A stretch of DNA of 64,000 nucleotides. Source: an uncultured Phocaeicola sp. (lineage in GTDB: Bacteria; Bacteroidota; Bacteroidia; Bacteroidales; Bacteroidaceae). A program made the translations under genes and the position numbers. The stretch lies in NCBI GenBank assembly GCA_944320815.1, contig CALUIZ010000001.1, forward strand, positions 124,001 to 188,000, given 5' to 3'. Shown here one piece after another: positions 44,463-53,195 of the stretch. A model generated the notes under the pieces. It saw only the letters and a program-made list of their open reading frames with translations. It was not told the origin of the DNA and did no database searches. How positions within the stretch are numbered: the stretch's first letter is position 1; each line of letters starts with the position of its first letter.

Positions 44463-45818
44463 TCATTTCAGCAACTCCTTTTCCAGCTCCTCCAGCGACT
44501 TCCCTTTCGTTTCGGGCAGTTTGAGGAGAAAGAAGATGAAACCCGCCAGACAAATGCAGGCATAAATCCAGAATGTTCCGCTCGTGCCGAGGAACGCATT
44601 GAGAAACGGGAATGTATAAGTCAACGTACAGCTTGCCACCCACAGGGCGAAAGTTCCCGTAGCCATGGCCACTGCACGCACCCGGTTCGGAAATATTTCT
44701 GACAACAACACCCAAGTGACGGGACCGAGCGACATGGCATAGCAGGCAATGGCAAGCACCACGAGCACCACCATCATCATTCCGCTCATCTCCATATAGT
44801 AGCACAACCCCAGAATGGCATAGATTCCGGCCAGCCCGCCCGCACCGATAAGCATCAGAGCACGGCGGCCCAGACGGTCGACTGTGTAGATGGCAACAAA
44901 CGTGAACACCAGATTGGCTATACCCGTCACCACAATGTTGATGAACGTATTGTCCACGTCATAGCCTGCCGACTGGAATATTTCCTGTGCATAATTGAAT
45001 ATCACATTCGTACCGCACCACTGCTGGAACATGGCAACCACAATGCCGATAACCAGCACCATGCGGAAAGGCTTGCTGAACAGCATCTTCAGTCCGCCTT
45101 GCGTCCGTTTCTGCGCTTCCGCCTTTTCATAGACACGCATTTCATTCTCCGCGTATTCCTTGCCTCCAATCCGCACCAATGTGGCGAACGCTTTTCCGTT
45201 CTTCCCTTTCATTGCCAGCCAACGCGGACTTTCAGGAATGAATATCGCCAGCACCAGAAAGGCGGATGCAGGAAAAGCGGCAGCCCAGAACATCCAGCGC
45301 CAGGCCATCTCCTCATTCCATGCCGCATCATCGCTCACCAGAAGCCAGTTGACTACCTGAGCGGCAAGTATCCCTATCACAATGGTAAGCTGGTTAAGTG
45401 ACACCAGCCGCCCGCGGATGGATGTGGGTGCCACTTCCGCAATATACATAGGCGAAAGCCCCGAAGCGATGCCAATGGCTATGCCTCCCAGAAAGCGGAC
45501 CAACAGAAAAAGAGAGAAGGTGTTGAAAGCACCCGTTCCGTAGGCCGTTGTCATGAAGATGAAGGCGGAAACCAACAGAAGCATTTTCCGCCCCAGCTTG
45601 TCAGCCAGCAGTCCTGCCGTCAGAGCACCTATCAGACATCCGGCCAAAGCGATGCTCATGGCCAGCCCCTGCATGGCAGGGCTTCCGGCAATGCCAAAAT
45701 ACAGTTCATAGAAGATTTTCGCTCCACCGATGACCACCCAGTCGTAACCGAACAGCAAGCCACCCATCGCGGAAACGAGACAGATGAAATAGACAAATCC
45801 TTTGTTGTAATTTTTCAT
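44463..45818 (-). CDS. Sugar porter family MFS transporter
   Basis: A 451-residue protein with 12 predicted spans and all sugar-porter signatures: GGLLFGYDWVVIGG in span 1, ADKLGRKMLL after span 2, RFLGGIAIGIASGLSPMYIAE, PESPRWLAMKG before the central loop, QQWCGTNVIFNYA in span 7 and PETKGKSLEELE at the C-terminus. The nearest well-known types are XylE/AraE-like proton symporters. Galactose, arabinose or xylose are likely cargoes. An apparent earlier start uses TTG; the ATG at 45818 is preferred. Confidence 0.93.
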   Translation of the reverse strand: MKNYNKGFVYFICLVSAMGGLLFGYDWVVIGGAKIFYELYFGIAGSPAMQGLAMSIALAGCLIGALTAGLLADKLGRKMLLLVSAFIFMTTAYGTGAFNTFSLFLLVRFLGGIAIGIASGLSPMYIAEVAPTSIRGRLVSLNQLTIVIGILAAQVVNWLLVSDDAAWNEEMAWRWMFWAAAFPASAFLVLAIFIPESPRWLAMKGKNGKAFATLVRIGGKEYAENEMRVYEKAEAQKRTQGGLKMLFSKPFRMVLVIGIVVAMFQQWCGTNVIFNYAQEIFQSAGYDVDNTFINIVVTGIANLVFTFVAIYTVDRLGRRALMLIGAGGLAGIYAILGLCYYMEMSGMMMVVLVVLAIACYAMSLGPVTWVLLSEIFPNRVRAVAMATGTFALWVASCTLTYTFPFLNAFLGTSGTFWIYACICLAGFIFFLLKLPETKGKSLEELEKELLK

Positions 45819-45854
45819 ATGCAATTAGAAATTAATTATGTTTTTCTGATATGG

Positions 45855-45877
45855 CAAAGGTAGTGTGTTGCAACACA
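45855..45877 (-). promoter_or_regulatory. Transporter promoter with overlapping palindrome
   Basis: Minus-strand TAccTTTG (45855-45862) is an exact -7 box for the MFS gene. Directly upstream lies the perfect 14-base palindrome TGTGTTGCAACACA (45864-45877), which falls in the spacer and would compete with or assist polymerase. A good operator candidate for the divergent AraC protein or a LacI-type repressor. Confidence 0.6.
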
Positions 45878-45938
45878 ACATGAAATGGAAGATTTTATCT
45901 TATAGATGGACTTTCTTACGATTTTTCGTCTCCCCTCA

Positions 45939-45970
45939 TTTGCTGCATATGTCCGGATTTCTTATATTTG
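45939..45970 (+). promoter_or_regulatory. Promoter of the AraC-type regulator
   Basis: Plus-strand TTTG (45939-45942), 20 bases and TAtaTTTG (45963-45970): a full consensus match. The predicted start near 45977 leaves a 20-base leader before the ATG at 45997. Confidence 0.8.
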
Positions 45971-45996
45971 TATGCAACCTTGAAAAATGAAAGACC

Positions 45997-46884
45997 ATGA
46001 TAAAGCTCAAAGACGGATTCAGCGGCGAAAGGGCACTGGTGGTTCCCCGGCTGATCGTAAAAATAATGGAGGAAGACCCGCTTGTCTCCATGCTGCACAT
46101 TACGGATATCGGATATTACCCGAAAGCGCTGCATCATTTCCGAGAAAGGATGCTCCCCATCAACCAGTATGTGTTCATCTATTGCATCGACGGAGCGGGA
46201 AGGTACCGTATAGGCGAGCATGAATTTCCCGTGTCGGCCAACCAGTATTTTATTCTGCCTGCGGGAATCCCGCACGCATATGCCGCCGATGATGACAATC
46301 CATGGACAATCTACTGGATTCACTTCAAAGGAATCCTGGCGCCCTATTATGCCAAAGGGGCCTCACATCCGATGGACATCCAGCCCGAAAGGCATTCGCG
46401 GATCAGCAACCGGATGAATGTTTTCGAAGAAATCTTCAACACGCTGAGATCGGGATACAGCAACGAGAATCTGCGCTATGTGTCTTCGCTTTTCCATTAT
46501 TATCTTGGCTCCCTGCGTTATATACAGCAATACCGGAAGGCGAATACAGACGCGACGGATGACGGTGACATGACTCGGACAGCCATCCATTTCATGAAAG
46601 AGAATATGGAAAAACACATTACCCTGCAGAACATGGCCGACCATGTGGGATATTCTCCGTCACATTTCTCCATGCTTTTCAAAAAGCAGACCGGTCACGC
46701 TCCGCTTGCCTACTTCAATCTGCTGAAAATACAGCAGGCATGTTTCATGCTTGATTCGACGGACATGAAGGTGAACCAGATATGTTATAAGGTAGGGATT
46801 GAAGACGCATACTATTTCTCGCGTCTGTTCAGCAAGATTATGGGAATGTCACCGGGAGAATACAGAAAAACGAAAAAAGGATGA
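45997..46884 (+). CDS. AraC family regulator with cupin sensor domain
   Basis: A 295-residue regulator. An N-terminal cupin (about 50-115: YRIGEHEFPVSANQYFILPAGIPHAY) would bind a sugar. The C-terminal AraC domain has two HTH motifs (ITLQNMADHVGYSPSHFSMLFKKQTG and VNQICYKVGIEDAYYFSRLFSKIMGMSPGEYR, each seen here in short blocks). It is divergent from the MFS-DUF5107 genes and probably controls them. No hybrid two-component or ECF regulator for the galactan PUL is in the window, so this protein may also act there. Confidence 0.92.
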   Translation: MIKLKDGFSGERALVVPRLIVKIMEEDPLVSMLHITDIGYYPKALHHFRERMLPINQYVFIYCIDGAGRYRIGEHEFPVSANQYFILPAGIPHAYAADDDNPWTIYWIHFKGILAPYYAKGASHPMDIQPERHSRISNRMNVFEEIFNTLRSGYSNENLRYVSSLFHYYLGSLRYIQQYRKANTDATDDGDMTRTAIHFMKENMEKHITLQNMADHVGYSPSHFSMLFKKQTGHAPLAYFNLLKIQQACFMLDSTDMKVNQICYKVGIEDAYYFSRLFSKIMGMSPGEYRKTKKG

Positions 46885-46890
46885 GGAGAT

Positions 46891-47460
46891 CTACAGCTTT
46901 CTTATCGCCCTGCGGCATTTCTCCAGTTCTTTCTCTCCTGCCTGCCGCTTTCTTGTCCCACCCAACTGGATGGCGGACACCACCTTGAATCCGCTCCATT
47001 TCAAGATTTCTCTCAAAGCTCTGACCGCTCCCTGTGACTGGCTGAACCATATGTTGAACGGGAACGGGGTGGAACAGGTGCTCACCAGAATTGCTTTCTT
47101 GCCTTTATGCAACGGTTCCGGAATGCCGGAGGAGCTCTCTCCCATCATCCCATACACTATCCTGTCAAACAGGACCTTTAGCTGCCCTGGGATATTTCCC
47201 CAATAGCAGGGTGCCCCGACTACCAGCACATCGCATTCTCTGATAAATCGGAGTACACGCTGCGCATCGTCTTCGGGCAATACACACTCCCGTCGGCTGC
47301 GGCATGTCATGCAACCGGTACAGGGTACCACGTGCAGTCCGGATACAGAAACGGAAGTCACCTCAAACCCTTTTGCCTCTGCCTCTTCTTTCATGGCAGA
47401 CAGCATCCGGAATATGTTTCCATCTTTCCGCGGACTTCCGTTTACAACTAAAATTTTCAT
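46891..47460 (-). CDS. Iron-sulfur flavoprotein-like NAD(P)H-dependent oxidoreductase
   Basis: A 189-residue flavodoxin-fold protein. The FMN phosphate loop is NGSPRKDGNIFRML near residues 7-20. A compact cysteine motif C-x2-C-x2-C-x5-C (CTGCMTCRSRREC, about 47-59) matches the cluster motif of archaeal/anaerobe iron-sulfur flavoprotein Isf. VVGAPCYWGNIPGQLKVLFDR is the second flavin segment. It would be an electron-transfer or oxygen/peroxide-reducing enzyme. It converges on the AraC gene with a 6-base gap. Confidence 0.85.
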   Translation of the reverse strand: MKILVVNGSPRKDGNIFRMLSAMKEEAEAKGFEVTSVSVSGLHVVPCTGCMTCRSRRECVLPEDDAQRVLRFIRECDVLVVGAPCYWGNIPGQLKVLFDRIVYGMMGESSSGIPEPLHKGKKAILVSTCSTPFPFNIWFSQSQGAVRALREILKWSGFKVVSAIQLGGTRKRQAGEKELEKCRRAIRKL

Positions 47461-47471
47461 AGGAGAAACAT

Positions 47472-48623
47472 TCAGTTCTGATAGTCAAAATACCACCAGT
47501 ATGTGTCGCCATGATAACGGCGCATCCAGTTCTCACGCTCCTTGGCAGATGCATATTCTTTTTCCTTCTCCCTGTATTCTGCAAAACGACGCACATAAGC
47601 CGTATCTTTTTTCAGGGACACAGAATCAGCGTGCTGCGACCAGTACAGTACCATCGCTTCACGATAGAAGCGTGGCAGAGTATCTTCCGGTTCATAAAAG
47701 TCGTTCACGGCTTCGGCAAATTCAGTCAGATTCTTGTCAAGCAGCAACGCCGAAAGATAATAGTCAAGCGAAGTGTACTTTCCTGTACCCTTATAGCAGA
47801 TGTTACGCAGGAAAACCATGCGCTGTTCCCCTCTATAAGGTCTGGCTCCCAACAAATAATAAATGGAATCGTTTGTATAGCGGAGCGTTTCCAAAGAATC
47901 GTCGGCAAAGAAAAGTCCTTCCGAACCATAATACTGTGGGTAGTCGAACAGACGTTCCCCCATCGTTCCACTCTTTACCATCGCCATCGCACGGAGAGCA
48001 GTCAATGTACGGCTGGCCTCAAGCGACTTTTTCCCGACACTCAGCACTTTGCCATATTCATGTTTCCGCAGATAATGTTCTGCCTGAAGCTCATGATGGA
48101 AAGTGCGGTCCGTATTGCCACACAATACAGTCATCACACACAGGGCCACAAGAATAAACAAGTTTCCATTGACTATTCCCATAGTGTTTTCCTCATTGTT
48201 CAGCTGCACCCGGAATATTCCTCTCAACCAATAGGCAACAGCTATGAATGCGGCAATCAGCAACGGAAGCAACCAGGGCCAACATGAATGGTATGAGGAG
48301 GTGTACACATCTCTCCCCACATCGGTGAGCGCACACAGAATCAGAAAAGACGGCACATAAGCCAGCGCACGGACATAGCCTTTCAACCCCAACAGACAGT
48401 TCACCCCCCATCTGACAAGCAGCAAAATGAGCGTGATGACCACCGCACTGGCCATCGGAGCAAAATGAGTTTTCCCATGAGCCAACGAATAATGCAGTGC
48501 CTCCAGCACTTCACGCTGGAACACATACAGATAAACAAAACTGAAAACAGAAAAAAGAAGACCGCATACCACAATCATGATGCGTGCGGTCTTCCTGTAT
48601 AATGAAACAATATAACCGGTCAT
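47472..48623 (-). CDS. DUF6057 family membrane protein
   Basis: A 383-residue protein with about six hydrophobic spans in the first 175 residues (for example about 14-34, 57-71, 88-102, 115-131, 152-168), then a soluble C-terminal domain with TPR-like helices (YLRKHEYGKVLSVGKKSLE) and a Trp/Tyr-rich end (DTYWWYFDYQN). It resembles a family seen only in Bacteroidales. Function unknown. It starts 8 bases after glgB, so it may belong to the same transcript. Confidence 0.7.
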   Translation of the reverse strand: MTGYIVSLYRKTARIMIVVCGLLFSVFSFVYLYVFQREVLEALHYSLAHGKTHFAPMASAVVITLILLLVRWGVNCLLGLKGYVRALAYVPSFLILCALTDVGRDVYTSSYHSCWPWLLPLLIAAFIAVAYWLRGIFRVQLNNEENTMGIVNGNLFILVALCVMTVLCGNTDRTFHHELQAEHYLRKHEYGKVLSVGKKSLEASRTLTALRAMAMVKSGTMGERLFDYPQYYGSEGLFFADDSLETLRYTNDSIYYLLGARPYRGEQRMVFLRNICYKGTGKYTSLDYYLSALLLDKNLTEFAEAVNDFYEPEDTLPRFYREAMVLYWSQHADSVSLKKDTAYVRRFAEYREKEKEYASAKERENWMRRYHGDTYWWYFDYQN

Positions 48624-48630
48624 ATAAACA

Positions 48631-50643
48631 TTAAGCTTTCACCCGTTTCAGCACCACAGCCGAACGAGCAGGCACATAGAGTTTCAACCACTCTTTCTTG
48701 TCTTTCGCATAGAGGGGATCGGCGCACGTGAAATGGCGAAGCGAGTCATCGGAGAATCCGAAACCTCCGAACGCCTTGTTGTCCGTATTCAGCACCACAT
48801 CATAAGCCCCACGCGGAACAAGGAAACCATAATCCGTGAACGAACGGGTAGGATTGAAGTTGAATACAAAAATCAGGTCCTTCCGACGGTAGGCCAGTAT
48901 CTGGTCGCCATCATTGTGCCAGATTTCCACCACATCCGACTTCTGGACATTCTTCACTTCCGTCAGCAGATGAACCATCGCCTTGTCGAAGTCGCCAAGA
49001 TAATGATAGCACAGACTCTTGTCGTCCACAAGATGCCACTGGCGGCGCGCATACTTATACGACCATCCGTTGCCTTCACGCGGGAAATCAATCCATTCGG
49101 GGTGTCCGAACTCATTGCCCATGAAGTTCAGATAGCCGCCATTGATGGTAGAAGCTGTCAGCAGACGAATCATCTTGTGCAGAGCGATACCCCGTTCTAC
49201 CACACCGTTCTCGTCGCCGATTCTGAAATGCCAGTACATGTCAGCATCTATCAGACGGAAAATGATAGTCTTGTCGCCCACCAGTGCCTGGTCGTGACTT
49301 TCACAATAAGAAACGGTTTTTTCATCCTTGCGGCGGTTGGTCACCTCCCAGAACAGACTTGAAGGCTTCCAGTCCTCATCACGACGCTCCTTGATTATCT
49401 TGATCCAATAGTCCGGAATGTTCATTGCCATACGATAGTCAAACCCATAGCCTCCGTCTTCAAAAGGAGCCGCAAGCCCCGGCATACCGGAAACTTCTTC
49501 AGCGATGGTGATAGCCTTCGGATTCACTTCATGAATCAGCTTGTTGGCCAACGTGAGATAGCAGACGGCATTGTCGTCCTGATGTCCGTTGAAATAGTCG
49601 CCATAGTTACAGAATGCCTCACCCAGTCCGTGACTATAATAAAGCATTGAAGTGACCCCGTCAAAGCGGAACCCGTCGAAATGGAACTCTTCGAGCCAGT
49701 ACTTGCAGTTGGACAACAGGAAATGGAGTACCTCGTTCTTCCCATAATCGAAGCAGAGAGAATCCCATGCCGGATGTTCACGCCGGTCGCCCTGATAGAA
49801 ATACTGGCAAGGGTCACCGGCAAAGTTGCCCAAACCTTCCACCTCATTCTTCACCGCATGCGAATGAACGATATCCATGATGACAGCAATGCCCATCTGG
49901 TGAGCAGTATCTATAAGCTGCTTCAGTTCATCGGGTGTCCCGAAACGTGACGAGGGCGCGAAGAAGCTCGACACATGATAACCGAAGCTTCCATAATACG
50001 GATGTTCCTGAATGGCCATAATCTGAATGCAGTTGTAGCCGTCTTCCTTCACACGCGGAAGAATATTCTCACGGAATTCATTGTAAGTGCCCACACGTTC
50101 CGCATCCTGCGCCATACCCACATGACACTCATAAATCATGAGCGGCCCCACATTGGGAGTGAATGCCCTTTTCTTGAACTTGTAGGGTTTTTCAGGGTTC
50201 CACACCTGTGCGCTGAATATCTTCGTCACATCATCCTGCACCACTCTTCGTGCCCACGCCGGGATACGTTCTCCGCATCCTCCTTCCCAATACACCTTCA
50301 ACTTGTACAGGTCGCCATGTTTCATCGCCTTCTCCGGAAGCTTTATTTCCCAGTTGCCGCTGTTGCGCAGACGCTTCATCCGGTATGCAGAAGTTTCCTT
50401 CCATCCGTTGAAGTCGCCTATCAGATAGATTTCCGTCGCATTGGGAGCCCATTCGCGGAACACCCATCCCTTATCCGTATGATGCAGGCCGAAATAAAGA
50501 TGCCCGTCGGCAAAATCCGCCAGCTTCTTCTTTCCGACCAGTTCCTTTTCCTTCGCGATTGCATGCTGATGACGTCCGTTGATGGCATCAGCGTATGGCT
50601 CAAGCCATGGATCATTCTTGATGATATTCAAAGTCTCACCCAT
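48631..50643 (-). CDS. glgB: 1,4-alpha-glucan branching enzyme
   Basis: A 670-residue GH13 enzyme that makes alpha-1,6 branches in glycogen. An N-terminal CBM48-like region (HLYFGLHHTDKGWVFREWAPNATEIYLIGDFNGW in parts) precedes the barrel with nucleophile Asp in DGFRFDGVTSM, acid/base Glu in ITIAEEVSGMP and the conserved ...SHDQALVGDKT. The form (SHDQ, EFGHPEWIDFPREGN) is the GH13_8 or eukaryote-like subtype rather than the E. coli subtype. Length is normal. Confidence 0.95.
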   Translation of the reverse strand: MGETLNIIKNDPWLEPYADAINGRHQHAIAKEKELVGKKKLADFADGHLYFGLHHTDKGWVFREWAPNATEIYLIGDFNGWKETSAYRMKRLRNSGNWEIKLPEKAMKHGDLYKLKVYWEGGCGERIPAWARRVVQDDVTKIFSAQVWNPEKPYKFKKRAFTPNVGPLMIYECHVGMAQDAERVGTYNEFRENILPRVKEDGYNCIQIMAIQEHPYYGSFGYHVSSFFAPSSRFGTPDELKQLIDTAHQMGIAVIMDIVHSHAVKNEVEGLGNFAGDPCQYFYQGDRREHPAWDSLCFDYGKNEVLHFLLSNCKYWLEEFHFDGFRFDGVTSMLYYSHGLGEAFCNYGDYFNGHQDDNAVCYLTLANKLIHEVNPKAITIAEEVSGMPGLAAPFEDGGYGFDYRMAMNIPDYWIKIIKERRDEDWKPSSLFWEVTNRRKDEKTVSYCESHDQALVGDKTIIFRLIDADMYWHFRIGDENGVVERGIALHKMIRLLTASTINGGYLNFMGNEFGHPEWIDFPREGNGWSYKYARRQWHLVDDKSLCYHYLGDFDKAMVHLLTEVKNVQKSDVVEIWHNDGDQILAYRRKDLIFVFNFNPTRSFTDYGFLVPRGAYDVVLNTDNKAFGGFGFSDDSLRHFTCADPLYAKDKKEWLKLYVPARSAVVLKRVKA

Positions 50644-50662
50644 AGTATATCTGATTTAATGA

Positions 50663-51106
50663 TTATTTTACACGAACTTTCACTATCACTTTCTTCACCC
50701 CGTCAGGAGTTACACCCGGTGCGTGTGCGTCTTCCGGGAAGAAGATGGCGAACATGCCCGGCTTCACGGTCAGGTAGTCTGTGGCCAGCCCTTCATAGAA
50801 AGTAATGTCCTTTTCTGCGTTATAAGGAGCTTCAGGCAAATCAGTACGGGGCATGTAACCCATCAGTTCCACACCCGACAGCGGAATCTGGATGTCAATG
50901 AAATTGTTGTGGGTTTCTATTCTTGCCTCGTCTTTCGTCTTCGGGCGAGCCTGGGAGAAGTTGACCATCAGTTCACCTTCCTTCAAGACAACCTTCCCTA
51001 TCTCATGCGCATCCAGGTCGGTGGATTTCAAAAACTCCACGGCCTGCGCGAACAAGGGGTTCAAAGACACGTACCTTTCCAAGTTCTCTAATCTGTCAAT
51101 AACCAT
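50663..51106 (-). CDS. YhcH/YjgK/YiaL family cupin
   Basis: A 147-residue DUF386 protein with the family's ETHNNFIDIQIPLSGVE and FAIFFPEDAHAPGV blocks that carry metal-binding His and Glu. Relatives are linked to sialic-acid and other sugar-acid catabolism; in most genomes the exact reaction is unproven. It lies 19 bases before glgB under its own promoter. Confidence 0.9.
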   Translation of the reverse strand: MVIDRLENLERYVSLNPLFAQAVEFLKSTDLDAHEIGKVVLKEGELMVNFSQARPKTKDEARIETHNNFIDIQIPLSGVELMGYMPRTDLPEAPYNAEKDITFYEGLATDYLTVKPGMFAIFFPEDAHAPGVTPDGVKKVIVKVRVK

Positions 51107-51172
51107 AATGCAATGTTTTTAATATTAATAATCAGATTTGTATATCCGTAACTTCCAGTTTTTTGAACTACA

Positions 51173-51205
51173 CAAACTTACGAAATATATTCTGATAAAC
51201 CACAA
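51173..51205 (-). promoter_or_regulatory. Promoter of yhcH-glgB-DUF6057
   Basis: Minus-strand TTG (51203-51205), 22 bases and TAagTTTG (51173-51180). The -7 box is exact; the spacer is slightly long. The predicted start near 51166 gives a 60-base leader. Confidence 0.6.
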
Positions 51206-51220
51206 CAAAACAGACGTTTT

Positions 51221-52012
51221 TTATTCCTCCTCCAGCATTTTCAGTAGGAAATCATGTATTTTCCCGTTTGAGGCCACAATCTGCCGTCCCGACTCATAAT
51301 CGTTCCCTCCACGGAAGTCGGTCGTCTTCCCTCCTGCATTCTTCACTATCAGGATACCTGCGGCTATGTCCCACGGACCGAGAAAGGCTTCCACTCTTCC
51401 GTCGAAACGTCCGCATGCCACATAACACATTTCCGCCGCGGCCGCTCCCACCACTCTCGTTCCCGCCACGTTGCCATAGATTCCGTCGACCAGTTTCCGG
51501 AATGTCGGCTTGTAGGTCTCCGCATCGTATGGCAGGCCGAGAGCCACGAACGCATCATCGTACGAACTGACCTCCGACACGCGGATTGTCTCCCCATTGC
51601 AGAAAGATGGCATCCCCTTGCATGTCCAGAAACATTCGTCACGGCAGATTTCATAAACCACACCCAGAAGAATCTCCTCCCTGCTGCGCAAAGCGATGCT
51701 TACGCAGTAAGGCGCATTGTCGTGGATAAAGTTGGTGGTTCCGTCAAGAGGGTCCACCACCCAACAATAAGGCTCCCCGCCGAATCCGGCACTCCCCTCC
51801 TCTGCGATGAAGCCCGCTTCAGGAAGCAGTTCCCGCAGACGGGCCACGATTCTCCTTTCCGATTCTCTGTCCACATAAGAAACGTAATCGTGCGCATGCT
51901 TCTTCTCCACGCTTCCGCGCGAAAAGCCGTTTCTTTCCCCACGGATGAAACGTCCGGTCTCCACCGCCAGCCGGCGCACTTCTTCTGTAAGTTCCGGCAG
52001 ATTCAGATTCAT
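51221..52012 (-). CDS. Inositol monophosphatase family protein
   Basis: A 263-residue phosphatase with the metal site segments AEEGSAGF, DPLDGTTNFIHD (motif DPxDGT) and GPWDIAAGILIVKNAGG near the C-terminus. Members act on inositol phosphate, 3'-phosphoadenosine-5'-phosphate (CysQ) or sugar phosphates; the sequence alone does not decide. Last gene of the kdsB operon, overlapping the MORN gene by 4 bases. Confidence 0.92.
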   Translation of the reverse strand: MNLNLPELTEEVRRLAVETGRFIRGERNGFSRGSVEKKHAHDYVSYVDRESERRIVARLRELLPEAGFIAEEGSAGFGGEPYCWVVDPLDGTTNFIHDNAPYCVSIALRSREEILLGVVYEICRDECFWTCKGMPSFCNGETIRVSEVSSYDDAFVALGLPYDAETYKPTFRKLVDGIYGNVAGTRVVGAAAAEMCYVACGRFDGRVEAFLGPWDIAAGILIVKNAGGKTTDFRGGNDYESGRQIVASNGKIHDFLLKMLEEE

Positions 52013-53136
52013 TTCTTTTCCTCCAGCAAGCGTCCATATCTGAAAGTGCCCTGACGGACCACTTTCCCCTCAGCATCCGTTTCCACAAAAGGCCCGTCCT
52101 TCTTTCCCTGCTTGAAGAAGCCTTCAAAACGGATTCCGTCTTTATTCACCAGCGTACCTTTCCCCTCTTCTTTTCCGCGCACGAAACCGCCCGTGTAGAC
52201 AGTGCCGTCCACCATACGCAACGTGCCTTCTCCATCGGGCATATTATTTTTCCACTGGCCTTCATACACATCACCGTTAGCCCACCTGTAAGTACCTTTT
52301 CCCGACCGCTGGTTCCTGAGCCAGTCGCCTTCGTAAACCGCTCCGTTGGCCCAGGTGAACGTACCTTTTCCGTTCTGCCATCCGTCGGAGAACTGACCCA
52401 CATACTTGTCGCCGTTGGGATAGGTATAGATACCCTCTCCGGTACGTTTCCCGTCGATATAGTCGCCTTCATATTTCTCACCGTTCTGGAAATAGAATAT
52501 TCCCTTTCCTTCCTGCACGTCATTCTTCCAGTCGCCCACATACTTGTCGCCGTTGGAATAGATATAAGTGCCTTTGCCATGACGCATACCGTCCTTCCAA
52601 CCGCCTTCATACTCCGACTTGTCCTCCCATACCATCGTTCCCTGTCCGTTCTTCAGGTCATCCTTCCATTCTCCTGTATAAGACGCGCCTCCATTCCATG
52701 TGTAGGTACCTTTCCCGTTGCGCTTGTCCTGATGCCAGGTTCCCACGTACAGGTCGCCGTTGTAATAAGTCATCGTGCCTTCCCCTTCCTGGAAATCCTC
52801 AAACCAGAAGCCTTCGTAACGGTTGTTGTTCATGAAATAGAACGTACCCTTTCCATGCTGCTGGTCCTGAAACCACTCGCCCACATACTTTTCTCCGTCA
52901 CTGAACGTATAGGTTCCTTGTCCCTGACGCTTGCCTTTCACATATTCTCCTTCATACACATCGCCGTTCCGGAACACGGTCCTTCCCTTTCCGTTGGGAC
53001 GGCGTCCTTTCAGTTCTCCCGTATATTCGGAACCATCCTTGAACTTATAATATCCCAGCGACAACTGCGCCGAAGCAGAAGTCCCTCCCATAGCCAGGAG
53101 GGCAAACAATAAAATGCTATATCTGTTCATTCTCAT
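52009..53136 (-). CDS. Exported MORN-repeat protein (about 14 repeats)
   Basis: About 375 residues made of a signal peptide (NRYSILLFALLAMGGTSASAQ in part) and roughly 14 MORN repeats of 23 residues, each of the form YxGxW...G.GxG.... No enzyme domain is fused. Eukaryotic MORN repeats bind membrane lipids or proteins; bacterial exported ones may fold as a long hairpin-stack at the envelope. An ATG at 53199 overlaps the M16 stop (ATGA) and could be a coupled start, but it would put 23 residues before the signal peptide. I prefer 53136. Confidence 0.85.
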   Translation of the reverse strand: MRMNRYSILLFALLAMGGTSASAQLSLGYYKFKDGSEYTGELKGRRPNGKGRTVFRNGDVYEGEYVKGKRQGQGTYTFSDGEKYVGEWFQDQQHGKGTFYFMNNNRYEGFWFEDFQEGEGTMTYYNGDLYVGTWHQDKRNGKGTYTWNGGASYTGEWKDDLKNGQGTMVWEDKSEYEGGWKDGMRHGKGTYIYSNGDKYVGDWKNDVQEGKGIFYFQNGEKYEGDYIDGKRTGEGIYTYPNGDKYVGQFSDGWQNGKGTFTWANGAVYEGDWLRNQRSGKGTYRWANGDVYEGQWKNNMPDGEGTLRMVDGTVYTGGFVRGKEEGKGTLVNKDGIRFEGFFKQGKKDGPFVETDAEGKVVRQGTFRYGRLLEEKK

Positions 53137-53195
53137 CTTTTCCTGTTTTATCGCGGCCAAAATTAGTTTTTTTGCCGATGCCTCTGACGGCGGAT

